Below are positions 1-8,731 of a DNA stretch of 27,048 bases, piece by piece. Position numbers and translations under genes: made by a program. Source of the stretch: an uncultured Faecalibacterium sp. (GTDB lineage: Bacteria > Bacillota > Clostridia > Oscillospirales > Ruminococcaceae); assembly GCA_934526125.1 (NCBI GenBank), contig CAKSZU010000024.1:1-27048 (forward strand). The letters are read 5' to 3'. Each line of letters starts with the position of its first letter. The stretch's first letter is position 1. The notes under the pieces are model-generated. The model made no database searches and was not told the DNA's origin. It saw only the letters and a program-made list of their open reading frames with translations.

Positions 1-2316
<2,316 letters not shown>

Positions 2317-2389
2317 AGAGAAAAATTCCTTTCACTTCCGGAAAAATGTTTTTGCCAGTGGAACAGGCTCTGCCCGCCCACGGTTCTCT

Positions 2390-2417
2390 ATTATAATCCT
2401 GTTTCGGGTAAAATCAA
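2390..2417 (-). promoter_or_regulatory. promoter of the LtaS-type gene
   Basis: The minus strand carries a perfect TATAAT (2390-2395) with TTGATT (2412-2417) 16 bp upstream (or TTTGAT at 17 bp). It lies between the ylmC-like gene and the LtaS-type gene, so the latter can be transcribed alone. Confidence 0.6.
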
Positions 2418-2436
2418 ACCCTGCGGCAGGAAAAAA

Positions 2437-2742
2437 TCAGGAAAAATTTCCGCCGTCCAGCCAGTGCCGCAGCCGCGTCCAGAAACTTTCCTTCTTCGGC
2501 TCCGGCGGGGGCAGGCTGGTGCGGACCAGAATGGCGTCCACCCCGATCCGCTCGATCTCGCTCCATGGGATGGTCAGGGTCTCCTCCCGGCCCAGAAGCC
2601 CGAACAGCTTTGGCTGCCCGAACAGAAGCAGTGCGGTGATGCGGGCGTCTGCCGGGTCCAGCTCCAGATCATCGGCCCGGCCAAGGCAGGCCCCATTGCT
2701 CAGCTGCACGATCTCCTTGGAACACAGTTCCCGGAATGTCAT
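2437..2742 (-). CDS. YlmC/YmxH family PRC-barrel protein
   Basis: This 101-residue protein begins MTFRELCSKEIVQLSNG and contains GRADDLELDPADARITAL, followed by LFGLLGREETLTIPW and a RIGVDAILV strand. This is the pattern of the YlmC/YmxH family, a PRC-barrel fold of about 80-90 residues linked with sporulation in Bacillus and Clostridium. No catalytic residues are expected; the molecular role is unknown. A C-terminal extension (PPPEPKKESFWTRLRHWLDGG) of about 25 residues adds a basic amphipathic tail. A strong SD (GGGGAGGGGAG) precedes the ATG. It is divergent from the HAD gene and 120 bp ahead of the LtaS-type gene's own promoter. Confidence 0.8.
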   Translation of the reverse strand: MTFRELCSKEIVQLSNGACLGRADDLELDPADARITALLLFGQPKLFGLLGREETLTIPWSEIERIGVDAILVRTSLPPPEPKKESFWTRLRHWLDGGNFS

Positions 2743-2793
2743 GGCGCTCCCCTCCCCGCGCGTTTTTCTTTATCCTATGCGGCGGCACAGCGC

Positions 2794-2823
2794 TTGATGC
2801 GGCACGGGCAGTTGTGTTATACT
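2794..2823 (+). promoter_or_regulatory. promoter of the HAD phosphatase gene
   Basis: TTGATG (2794-2799), an 18-bp spacer and TATACT (2818-2823) form a good sigma-A promoter. The implied start of transcription, near 2830, falls on the upstream ATG at 2829, which rules that codon out and supports translation from 2862. Confidence 0.65.
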
Positions 2824-2861
2824 GATATATGAAACACCCACAGGGAATCGAGGAAAAAGCG

Positions 2862-3476
2862 ATGTATAAAAATATCATCTTTGATCTGGGCGGCGTCATG
2901 GTGGATTTTGACCCCCGGAGCTATCTGGTGGACCGCTTCTGCAACGCCGAAGTCGAGGAAAAGGTCGCACAGCTGACCTTTGACAGCGAGGAGTGGAAGC
3001 AGCTGGATGCAGGCCTGATCACCCGCACCGAAGCCAACCTGAAAATGCTGGCCCGCGCCCGGGAGTACGGCTGTGCCTTTGAGGTGCAGGGCGTTCTGGA
3101 CGACTGGATGCACATCCTGCGCCCCCGCCGCCGGATGCACGAGCTGGTGCAGACCCTGAAATCCAAGGGGTACTGCGTCTATTACCTGAGCAACATCCCC
3201 GAGGATGTCCTGGCCCTGCTGACCGAGCGGGACCTGAAGGGCCTGTTTGACGGCGGCGTGGCCTCCTGCGAGGTCCACATCAACAAGCCGGACCCGAAGA
3301 TCTATCAGGCCCTGCTGGAAAAATATCACCTGAAGGCCGGCGAGAGCATCTTTATCGATGACCGTCTGGAAAACGTGCAGGCCGCCTTCCGGCTGGGCTT
3401 TGCCGGCATCCAGATGAAGGACAGCGTCGGTACGCTGGTGCGCAGCCTTGCCACCTGCGGCGTCGTGGTCCACTGA
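2862..3476 (+). CDS. HAD superfamily (subfamily IA) hydrolase
   Basis: The protein from MYKNIIFDLGGV is about 204 residues, usual for a small-cap HAD-IA phosphatase. Motif I is FDLGGV near residue 7 with the nucleophilic Asp, where the usual second Asp is Gly, a common variant in the YihX-like group. Motif II is YYLSNIP, motif III the Lys in INKPDPKIYQ, and motif IV FIDDRLENV. It is a probable soluble phosphatase for a small phosphorylated metabolite; the substrate cannot be told. The start at 2862 is chosen because GAGG lies about nine bases upstream and the alternative ATG at 2829 is at the predicted transcript start. A strong terminator follows. Confidence 0.88.
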   Translation: MYKNIIFDLGGVMVDFDPRSYLVDRFCNAEVEEKVAQLTFDSEEWKQLDAGLITRTEANLKMLARAREYGCAFEVQGVLDDWMHILRPRRRMHELVQTLKSKGYCVYYLSNIPEDVLALLTERDLKGLFDGGVASCEVHINKPDPKIYQALLEKYHLKAGESIFIDDRLENVQAAFRLGFAGIQMKDSVGTLVRSLATCGVVVH

Positions 3477-3495
3477 TCCCGGAATCGCAAACGCG

Positions 3496-3545
3496 AAAAA
3501 CTCCCCGTCCCGAACCGGTTCTCCGGCAAAGGACGGGGAGTTTTC
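3496..3545. terminator. bidirectional intrinsic terminator
   Basis: A perfect 10-bp GC-rich stem (3501-3510 with 3531-3540) is flanked by A-runs on the left and TTTT on the right. It can end both the HAD transcript (plus) and the DUF1540 transcript (minus). Confidence 0.9.
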
Positions 3546-3557
3546 TGCTGTCAGAAG

Positions 3558-3716
3558 TTATTTTTCTTCAAAGCTCTGGCAGAAATGCGGGGTCTCCACC
3601 TGCTGGGTGGTGCAGGAGCAGTGTTCTGTCACCTTGATCTGGGGCAGATCGCACTTGCAGCTCTGGACGTTGTGTCTGCAGGTGCAGACATCGCAGGTAA
3701 CGCCTGTGTTTTCCAT
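3558..3716 (-). CDS. DUF1540 cysteine-rich small protein
   Basis: A 52-residue protein starts at the ATG at 3714-3716 with AGAGGTG upstream. It has eight cysteines (residues 8, 11, 13, 20, 22, 33, 35, 46) in the arrangement CxxCxCxHN...CxC...IKV...CxC...CxSF, which is the DUF1540 pattern common in Clostridia. The cysteine spacing suggests metal binding, but no function is established. It lies 56 bp below the next gene with a shared terminator at its 3' end. Confidence 0.82.
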   Translation of the reverse strand: MENTGVTCDVCTCRHNVQSCKCDLPQIKVTEHCSCTTQQVETPHFCQSFEEK

Positions 3717-3772
3717 GTTTATCACCTCTCTGACCCTAGGTTGCCCCGGGAGAGAGAAATTATACAATGCAC

Positions 3773-4135
3773 TCAGGATTTTTCGGTTCCGGCTTCCCGC
3801 TTTGCCTTCAGGGTCACAGCCACATGCCGGATGGACAGGACCGGATGGACCGGCAGCATCCGGGGGCCGGCCCAGCGCATGACAGCCCGGATCTGTTCCC
3901 GCATGGCGGGTTTGTAACAGTGGACCTTGCAGGCGGAACAGAAGGTCTTGGTCTCCATAAAGGGGCAGTGTTCGATGCGGGCCAGCGCGTAATCCTGCAG
4001 CTGCCGGCACTCCGGGCAGAGGGTCCCTTTCGGGCTGCGATGCTGTTTGCGGCAATAGAGGCTGATCATCTCGCTGACCAGCAGTTTTTCGTCAGCACGT
4101 TTCCGGGCCGGGTCCTTCGGGGTGATTCTGGGCAT
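3773..4135 (-). CDS. 'nitrous oxide-stimulated promoter' family protein
   Basis: The 120-residue protein has the conserved blocks EMISLYCRKQH, LCPECRQLQDYALARIEHCPF, CSACKVHCYKP and REQIRAVMRWAGPRMLPVHP. Cysteines are at 28, 40, 43, 57, 66, 69 and 73. This matches the small family named after a nitrous-oxide-stimulated promoter; its biochemical role is unknown and the cysteines suggest an Fe-S or zinc site (inference). The ATG at 4133-4135 has AGGAGGA upstream. It is transcribed from the promoter at 4425-4453, whose leader carries a dyad resembling that of the neighbouring flavodoxin, suggesting joint control. Confidence 0.82.
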   Translation of the reverse strand: MPRITPKDPARKRADEKLLVSEMISLYCRKQHRSPKGTLCPECRQLQDYALARIEHCPFMETKTFCSACKVHCYKPAMREQIRAVMRWAGPRMLPVHPVLSIRHVAVTLKAKREAGTEKS

Positions 4136-4259
4136 GGGGTCTGTTCCTCCTGTGATCCATTATTGTTTTTCTCTGAGATGCCCGCAGCGCCGCACGGCGC
4201 ACAGCACCCCGCAGCACGGCAAAGCAGGCCGTGATCCCGATCGCAACAGCCATTTCCAT
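4092..4259 (-). CDS. possible 55-residue membrane peptide
   Basis: A short frame starts at the ATG at 4257-4259 with AAGGTGG five bases upstream and reads MEMAVAIGITACFAVLRGAV, then an Arg/Gln-rich tail and a stop at 4092-4094. The hydrophobic start followed by basic residues looks like a single-pass peptide. It overlaps the next gene's start in another frame, and the tail is low-complexity and basic, so it could be chance. A GTG at 4261-4263 opens another frame. If real it could be analogous to small FeoB-associated membrane proteins, but it lacks their cysteine tail. Unrecognised. Confidence 0.3.
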   Translation of the reverse strand: MEMAVAIGITACFAVLRGAVRRAALRASQRKTIMDHRRNRPHAQNHPEGPGPETC

Positions 4260-4365
4260 ACACACCACCTTTTCAATGCAAAGCAGCAGGAGACCGCGGG
4301 TGTCCTCAGCCCGTCCATCCCCTGCTGCCTCTGGGTCTGTTGATCCGTCAAAGGCCGCCGCGCAG

Positions 4366-4387
4366 AAAGTTAGTTATTGCGAACTTT
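4366..4387. promoter_or_regulatory. GTTAG-N6-CGAAC dyad, likely operator
   Basis: AAAGTTAG-N6-CGAACTTT is an imperfect inverted repeat about 30-50 nt downstream of the predicted transcription start of the 4135/4259 genes. On the minus strand it aligns to the leader dyad of flavodoxin (4922-4937): GAAAGTT, six variable bases and ACTAAC are shared. One half-site deviates by one base from GTTAG/CTAAC. Confidence 0.45.
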
Positions 4388-4424
4388 CAACTCTGTAAAA
4401 TCGGGCTTCAGCGCCCTGTTCCAG

Positions 4425-4453
4425 AGTTTACCGCAGCAAACCTTTTTTGTCAA
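4425..4453 (-). promoter_or_regulatory. near-consensus sigma-A promoter
   Basis: The minus strand shows TTGACA (4448-4453), exactly 17 bp, and TAAACT (4425-4430). It starts within 20 bp after the flavodoxin stop codon and gives the 4259/4135 genes their own transcript with a leader of about 160-280 nt. Confidence 0.75.
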
Positions 4454-4472
4454 GTCTTTTCCGGCTCCCGGC

Positions 4473-4895
4473 TTACCATGCAGCCAGGTCTGCGCCCAGC
4501 TTGCGGCAGGCAGCCTGCACATCGTCATCGGGGGTCTCATTGCAGATCAGGCCCTCACCATTAAAGACCTGTGCGCCGTCGCCCTGGGCACGCTCGACCC
4601 AGTCGCGCATCCACTGGCCGTCGCCCCAGCCGTAAGAACCGAACAGAGCGATCTTCTTGCCGTTCAGGGAACCTTCCACACCGGAGAACATCGGCTCGAA
4701 CTCGCTCTCTTCCAGCTGCTCGGCACCCATGGCGGGGCAGCCGAAGGCCACGACATCAAACTCGGCCAGCTTGGCGGGGGTCATCTCTGCACAGGGCACG
4801 ATGGTGGCGGCAGCGCCTGCACCCTCAGCGATGCAGTTTGCCATGGTCTCGGTGTTGCCGGTTGCGCTCCAGAATACGATTGCTACTTTGCTCAT
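4473..4895 (-). CDS. flavodoxin
   Basis: The protein from MSKVAIVFWS is 140 residues, the standard short-chain flavodoxin length. The FMN phosphate loop SATGNTE is at residues 10-16, and the 90s loop reads FGSYGWGDGQWM, including the tryptophan/tyrosine flavin-stacking region. It is a low-potential one-electron carrier that can replace ferredoxin, often under iron limitation (family knowledge). The ATG at 4893-4895 is preferred over an upstream in-frame ATG at 4916 because AGAGG sits nine bases ahead of it and the alignment begins there. The promoter is almost perfect and carries a dyad over the start of transcription, so the gene is probably tightly repressed. Confidence 0.93.
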   Translation of the reverse strand: MSKVAIVFWSATGNTETMANCIAEGAGAAATIVPCAEMTPAKLAEFDVVAFGCPAMGAEQLEESEFEPMFSGVEGSLNGKKIALFGSYGWGDGQWMRDWVERAQGDGAQVFNGEGLICNETPDDDVQAACRKLGADLAAW

Positions 4896-4921
4896 AAAGA
4901 AGAACCTCTCTTTCAATATTG

Positions 4922-4937
4922 GTTAGTATATTCTAAC
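4922..4937. promoter_or_regulatory. GTTAG-N6-CTAAC dyad (flavodoxin leader)
   Basis: A perfect 5+5 inverted repeat, GTTAG TATATT CTAAC, lies 27 bp before the flavodoxin start codon. On the minus strand its centre contains TATACT, so it may also overlap a second weak -10. It is the second copy of the same dyad found at 4988-5003. Confidence 0.55.
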
Positions 4938-4987
4938 TTTCACCTCCGGAAAACCGCTCTGCCGACACAGGACAGAGCGTTCTGGTA

Positions 4988-5003
4988 GTTAGCCTTTTCT
5001 AAC
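4988..5003. promoter_or_regulatory. GTTAG-N6-CTAAC dyad at the flavodoxin transcription start
   Basis: GTTAG CCTTTT CTAAC is an exact inverted repeat beginning about seven bases after the -10 of the flavodoxin promoter, an ideal repressor position. It is 66 bp (about six helical turns) from the copy at 4922-4937. The half-site resembles the core GTTAG/CTAAC of DtxR-type iron boxes, but the central spacing differs. Confidence 0.6.
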
Positions 5004-5010
5004 CGACAAC

Positions 5011-5039
5011 AGAATACCACAGGACGGCCCCCTTGTCAA
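5011..5039 (-). promoter_or_regulatory. near-consensus promoter of flavodoxin
   Basis: The minus strand reads TTGACA (5034-5039), 17 bp, TATTCT (5011-5016). The transcript would start near 5004 and carry a leader of about 108 nt with a CGCTCTG...CAGAGCG hairpin. Confidence 0.8.
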
Positions 5040-5146
5040 GGGTTCTGCCACAGACTTTTCCGGCATTTTCATAGAAATCTGCCGGCCTCATATTTTTGTA
5101 ACAGGCCCTGAGGCCGCAAACGGATCTTTGAAGGAGGTTTTCTGCG

Positions 5147-5992
5147 ATGCACACATGGCTGAAGAAAAAGGGAGACCTGCTGTTCTGGGGCAGTGTCCTG
5201 ATCCTGCTGGGGCTGATGGCCGGGTTTGGGATCGGGTTCTTTTATGCTTCTCACCCGGAGACCGGCTGCGCCGAGAACGACCTGACTCCGGTGCCGGACA
5301 CCGGCTTTTCCGCCTCTCCGGAAGCTGCACCGGCCCTGTCCGGGGAGGAAACTGTTCCGCTGCCCGAAAAATGGGTCTGCCTGACCTTTGATGACGGCCC
5401 CAGCAAGACCACGCCCGCAGTGCTGCAGGCACTGAACGCCGCCGGGGTGAAGGCGACGTTTTTCGTGGTGGCCACCGGGTACAACGACAAGTATCTCCCC
5501 CTCCTCACGGAAGCTGCAGCGGCGGGGCACCAGATCGCGCTCCACTCCGCTTCTCACGAATACAGCGATATCTACCAGAGCGCCGATGCCTACTGGAAGG
5601 ACATCGCTCTGCTGAAAGAGCGGATCTCCCCTTACCTCCCCGCGCAGGAGCTGCGGTATCTGCGGTTCCCCGGCGGCAGCACCAACACCGTCAGCCGCCG
5701 CTACGGGGGCCGGGGGCTCATGGCAGAGCTGAAGGACCAGTGTGCCGAAAAGGGATATACCTATGTGGACTGGAACGTCTGCGCCGAGGATGCCGTCGGC
5801 GGGAAGCCCAGTGCGGACACCATCTACCGCAATGTGGTGCGGGAGACCGGTGAACAGACCCACTGCATCGTACTGATGCACGACAGCGCCACCACCCGCA
5901 CCACCGCCGAAGCCCTGCCGGACATCATCCGGTGGTACAAAGATCAGGGCTTTGCCTTCTGCACGGTGGAGCAGGCATTGTCTGCGGGATAA
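5147..5992 (+). CDS. membrane-anchored polysaccharide deacetylase (NodB domain)
   Basis: The 281-residue protein has an N-terminal membrane anchor (about residues 11-33), a short linker, and a NodB deacetylase domain from about residue 75. Carbohydrate esterase 4 motifs are all present: TFDDGP (Asp82, Asp83), HSASH (His133 and His137, the metal ligands), LRFPGG (Arg173), DWN (Asp208) and IVLMHDS (His245). Such enzymes remove N-acetyl groups from peptidoglycan or other extracytoplasmic GlcNAc polymers; the anchor puts it outside the cell. AAGGAGG precedes the ATG at good spacing. It stands alone between the flavodoxin promoter and a strong terminator. Confidence 0.92.
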   Translation: MHTWLKKKGDLLFWGSVLILLGLMAGFGIGFFYASHPETGCAENDLTPVPDTGFSASPEAAPALSGEETVPLPEKWVCLTFDDGPSKTTPAVLQALNAAGVKATFFVVATGYNDKYLPLLTEAAAAGHQIALHSASHEYSDIYQSADAYWKDIALLKERISPYLPAQELRYLRFPGGSTNTVSRRYGGRGLMAELKDQCAEKGYTYVDWNVCAEDAVGGKPSADTIYRNVVRETGEQTHCIVLMHDSATTRTTAEALPDIIRWYKDQGFAFCTVEQALSAG

Positions 5993-6000
5993 AGCAAAGA

Positions 6001-6045
6001 AAAAGACCGCTGCAGGGTGAGAATCCCCCTTGCAGCGGTCTTTGC
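6001..6045. terminator. bidirectional intrinsic terminator
   Basis: A long stem (AAAGACCGCTGCAGGG at 6002-6017 with its complement ending at 6043, one bulged base) lies between the convergent deacetylase and aminopeptidase genes. On the minus strand it is followed by TTTTTCTTT, a strong end for the aminopeptidase transcript. Confidence 0.88.
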
Positions 6046-6059
6046 AGTTTCAGGAACGC

Positions 6060-7460
6060 TTACTGTGCGTTGTTGAACAGGGTGAAGGCGCGGTAAGCCA
6101 TGTACAGGTCGCTCTTGTGGATGACCTCAAAGGGAGAGTGCATGGACAGCACCGGCACACCGATGTCCAGCACGGGGATGCCGCGGTTGGCCACATACTT
6201 GGCAATGGTGCCGCCGCCGCCCAGATCCAGACGGCCCAGCTCACCGATCTGCCATGCAACGCTGCCCTTGTCCAGCATCCGGGTCACATCGCTGACCAGC
6301 TCGGCGCAGGCATCGCTTGCAGAACCCTTGCTGCCGCCGCCGGTGTACTTGAAGATCGCCACGCCGCGGCCCGCATAGGTGCCGTTCATGGGCTCGAACG
6401 CGCTGGCCCAGGAGGGATCGTAAGCAGCCGTCACGTCTGCAGACAGGCAGACACTGTTGCGGAAGGCAATGATGTCATCCTGACCGGCTGCGCGGCACAG
6501 CTCCTGCATGAAGTGGAAGGCATACATGCTCTGCATACCGGTGACGCCGTCGGAACCGATCTCTTCCTTATCGGTCAGGACGCAGACCGTAGTATAGGCC
6601 GGGTCCTTCGTCTCGATCTCAGCCATCAGAGCGGGGTAAGCGTCCACACGGTCGTCGTGGCCGTAGCCGCCCACCATGGAGCGGTCAAAGCCCACATCAC
6701 GGCTCTTGTAAGCCGGGGTGATCTCGATCTCAGCCCGCATGAACTCTTTCTCGGTGATGCCGTACTTCTCGTTCAGCAGGATCATGGTGTTCAGCTTGAC
6801 GGCTTCCTTGACGTCCTCGTCCTCCACGGCATCCGAACCGATGAGGATGTTCAGTTCCTCGGCCTTGATGCCGTCCTTCAGGGGACGGGCGTTCTGCTCG
6901 GCACCCAGATGGGGCAGCAGGTCGGTGATGCAGAAAACGGGATCACTCTCATCCTCGCCGACGCAGACCGTCAGGGTGGTGCCGTCGTCACGGGTAAAGA
7001 CGCCGTGGATGGACAGAGGCATGGTTCCCCACTGATACTTACGGATACCACCGTAGTAATGGGTCTTGAAGTAGCTCAGGTGGTCAGACTCGTACAGCGG
7101 GGTGGGACGCAGGTCCAGACGGGGGCTGTCGGTGTGGGCGATGACCAGCCGGAAGCCGTCCTCAAAGCTGCGGGTGCCGATGGTGGCTGCCACGACAGCC
7201 TTGTGGAACTGGACGAAATAGACCTTGTCGCCGGGCTTGTAGGTTTTTTTGGGGTCGAACTCCACATAGCCTGCATCCTTGAGCATCTGCTCGCTCTCGG
7301 CGGCAACTTCGCGCTCGGTCTTGCCGGCGTCGAGGAACTTCTTGTAGCCCTCGGCGAAAGCGTGGGCCTTCTGCTTCACGTCAGCATCCTTGTCTGCGAC
7401 GTATGCGGGCTTATAGAGCAGCTTTTCAGCCAGCTGCTGGTTCGGAGTTTTTTCTGCCAT
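6060..7460 (-). CDS. M18 family aminopeptidase
   Basis: The protein of 466 residues from MAEKTPNQQ fits the M18 (aminopeptidase I / aspartyl aminopeptidase) family, usual length 430-480. Di-zinc ligands can be placed: His109 in AHTDSPRLD, the Asp of GYGHDDR near 269, KEEIGSDG with Glu299-Glu300, an Asp in the SADV segment, and the terminal His near 441 in SMHSPFE. It is a cytosolic exopeptidase in peptide turnover. The ATG at 7458-7460 has CAGGAG upstream and is preferred to the more distal in-frame ATG at 7514, whose 18 extra codons are basic and unlike the family. Confidence 0.93.
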   Translation of the reverse strand: MAEKTPNQQLAEKLLYKPAYVADKDADVKQKAHAFAEGYKKFLDAGKTEREVAAESEQMLKDAGYVEFDPKKTYKPGDKVYFVQFHKAVVAATIGTRSFEDGFRLVIAHTDSPRLDLRPTPLYESDHLSYFKTHYYGGIRKYQWGTMPLSIHGVFTRDDGTTLTVCVGEDESDPVFCITDLLPHLGAEQNARPLKDGIKAEELNILIGSDAVEDEDVKEAVKLNTMILLNEKYGITEKEFMRAEIEITPAYKSRDVGFDRSMVGGYGHDDRVDAYPALMAEIETKDPAYTTVCVLTDKEEIGSDGVTGMQSMYAFHFMQELCRAAGQDDIIAFRNSVCLSADVTAAYDPSWASAFEPMNGTYAGRGVAIFKYTGGGSKGSASDACAELVSDVTRMLDKGSVAWQIGELGRLDLGGGGTIAKYVANRGIPVLDIGVPVLSMHSPFEVIHKSDLYMAYRAFTLFNNAQ

Positions 7461-7504
7461 AGAATTTCTCCTGCCTTTCTCTTTCGTATTCCTAAAATAT
7501 TTCA

Positions 7505-7528
7505 AACCGGACAAGCCGGTTCAATCCA
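7505..7528 (-). terminator. weak hairpin between lytic transglycosylase and aminopeptidase genes
   Basis: An AACCGG...CCGGTT stem of six pairs lies between the two minus-strand genes and is followed only by TGAAATATTTT. It may slow or partly end transcription; the aminopeptidase start is nearby but no clear promoter was found. Confidence 0.3.
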
Positions 7529-7541
7529 TGCAGGTGCCTGC

Positions 7542-8105
7542 TCACTCTCCGTAAAGACGGGTATAGACCGCGTAGCAGGCGGTGATCTTTTCCACATAAT
7601 GGTTCATCTGGTTATAGGGGAATCCCTGAAGGGTGATGCCGTCGACGGAGTGTTTCTCCTGCTTGAGCAGCGCATCCACGGTCCCCCACCCGCTGTGATA
7701 GGCGGCGGCAGCGGTGGAAACATCCCCGTTGTACCGCTCCATGCACAGATGCAGGTAGTAGCACCCGTACCGGATACTGACCGCCGGGTCATACAGGTCA
7801 TCGAAGGTCACTTCTTCCCCGTCGCCCAGCTTGCTGCGGAGCCACAGGAAAGTCTCCTCCGTCATCTGCATCAGGCCCCGGGCATTGACGCTGGACGTCG
7901 CTGCCGGGTCAAACCCGCTTTCCGTCCGGATGAACGAATCCACCAGAAGCGGGTCCAGCTCATACTCTGCGGCATACTGCTCCACCAGTGCGGCATATTT
8001 GCGGGGGTAGAGCTGCTGTTCCACCCGGCTCCGCACCGGCGGCAGGGCCAGGACCGCGATCCCGATCAGGAAAACCGTTACCAGAACTTTCAGAAACTTT
8101 TTCAA
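7542..8105 (-). CDS. membrane-anchored lytic transglycosylase (SLT domain)
   Basis: The 187-residue protein has an N-terminal hydrophobic anchor (residues 4-22) and an SLT lysozyme-like domain. Family signatures are visible: SFIRTESGFDP with the catalytic Glu62, SSVNARGLMQMTEETF, and the later AYHSGWGTVDALL segment. It cleaves peptidoglycan glycan strands to anhydro-muropeptides outside the membrane. Translation appears to start at a TTG (8103-8105) that overlaps the coaE stop (TTGA), so it is probably coupled to coaE; no ATG gives a full anchor. Confidence 0.9.
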   Translation of the reverse strand: MKKFLKVLVTVFLIGIAVLALPPVRSRVEQQLYPRKYAALVEQYAAEYELDPLLVDSFIRTESGFDPAATSSVNARGLMQMTEETFLWLRSKLGDGEEVTFDDLYDPAVSIRYGCYYLHLCMERYNGDVSTAAAAYHSGWGTVDALLKQEKHSVDGITLQGFPYNQMNHYVEKITACYAVYTRLYGE

Positions 8106-8731
8106 AGCGAAGTTCCGGCCCCCCCTTTCCGGGCACCCTCAGCCAGAAGCTTCTCACAGAGGGCGGAGGCGGCTGCTTCCAGTGCAGGCAGGTCCGCATC
8201 GTTGCGCAGGATGTAGTCCGCCTTCGCACACAGGACCTCTTCCGGGGTCTGGGCGTTCAGGCGGCGCTCCGCCATTTCCGGCGCGATGCCGTCCCGGGCG
8301 GCGATGCGGGCCACACTGGTCGCAAAGGGAGCCGTCACCACACAGAGGCGGTCACACTCCGGTTCTGCCGCGGTTCCCACGATGACAGCCCCGTCCAGCA
8401 CGAAGAGCGGTGTGCCGGATGCCAGTGCCGCCGCCTTGGCGGCACGGATGCGGCGGACGATCTCCGGGTGGGTGATCTCGTCCAGCGCCGCCTTGCCCTC
8501 CGGAGCGGCGAACGCACGGTCTGCCAGCAGGCGGCGGTCCAGCGAGCCGTCCGCCCGCAGGATCTCTGCCCCGAACCGTTCTGCCAGCTGCGGGAGAAGC
8601 GGCGACCCGGGCAGCAGGATCTCCCGCGAGAGCTGGTCGGCATCGGCCAGCGGGACGCCGTGGGCCGCAAACACGGCCGTCACGGTGGATTTGCCGCATC
8701 CGCTGCGGCCGGTGATCCCAAGTGTGATCAT
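8102..8731 (-). CDS. coaE: dephospho-CoA kinase
   Basis: The 209-residue protein begins MITLGITGRSGCGKST with the P-loop at residues 8-16, followed by LADADQLSREIL, the conserved DAD substrate motif, and later LDEITHPEI and FVLDGAVIV segments. It phosphorylates dephospho-CoA, the last step of coenzyme A synthesis, in the cytosol. The start ATG overlaps the stop of the upstream gene (ATGA at 8728-8731), and its stop overlaps the next start, so three genes are translated as one block. Confidence 0.95.
   Translation of the reverse strand: MITLGITGRSGCGKSTVTAVFAAHGVPLADADQLSREILLPGSPLLPQLAERFGAEILRADGSLDRRLLADRAFAAPEGKAALDEITHPEIVRRIRAAKAAALASGTPLFVLDGAVIVGTAAEPECDRLCVVTAPFATSVARIAARDGIAPEMAERRLNAQTPEEVLCAKADYILRNDADLPALEAAASALCEKLLAEGARKGGAGTSL

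Noticed and set aside
2829..2861. Upstream ATG as start of the HAD phosphatase
   Set aside because: It coincides with the predicted transcription start and has no ribosome site; the ATG at 2862 fits both SD and family N-terminus.
4399..4418. Attenuator in the leader of the cysteine-rich family protein (GGGC...GCCC then GATTTT)
   Set aside because: The stem has only four pairs, starts at the predicted transcript start and has a short T-run; too weak to call.
5084..5115. GGCCTCA...TGAGGCC inverted repeat ahead of the polysaccharide deacetylase as a terminator or operator
   Set aside because: Seven pairs without a T-tract and no second copy elsewhere in the window; kept only as a note.
6030..8216. 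A 728-codon plus-strand open frame opposite the M18 aminopeptidase and transglycosylase genes
   Set aside because: It is a shadow of two clear genes, has no start signals and spans the terminator between them.
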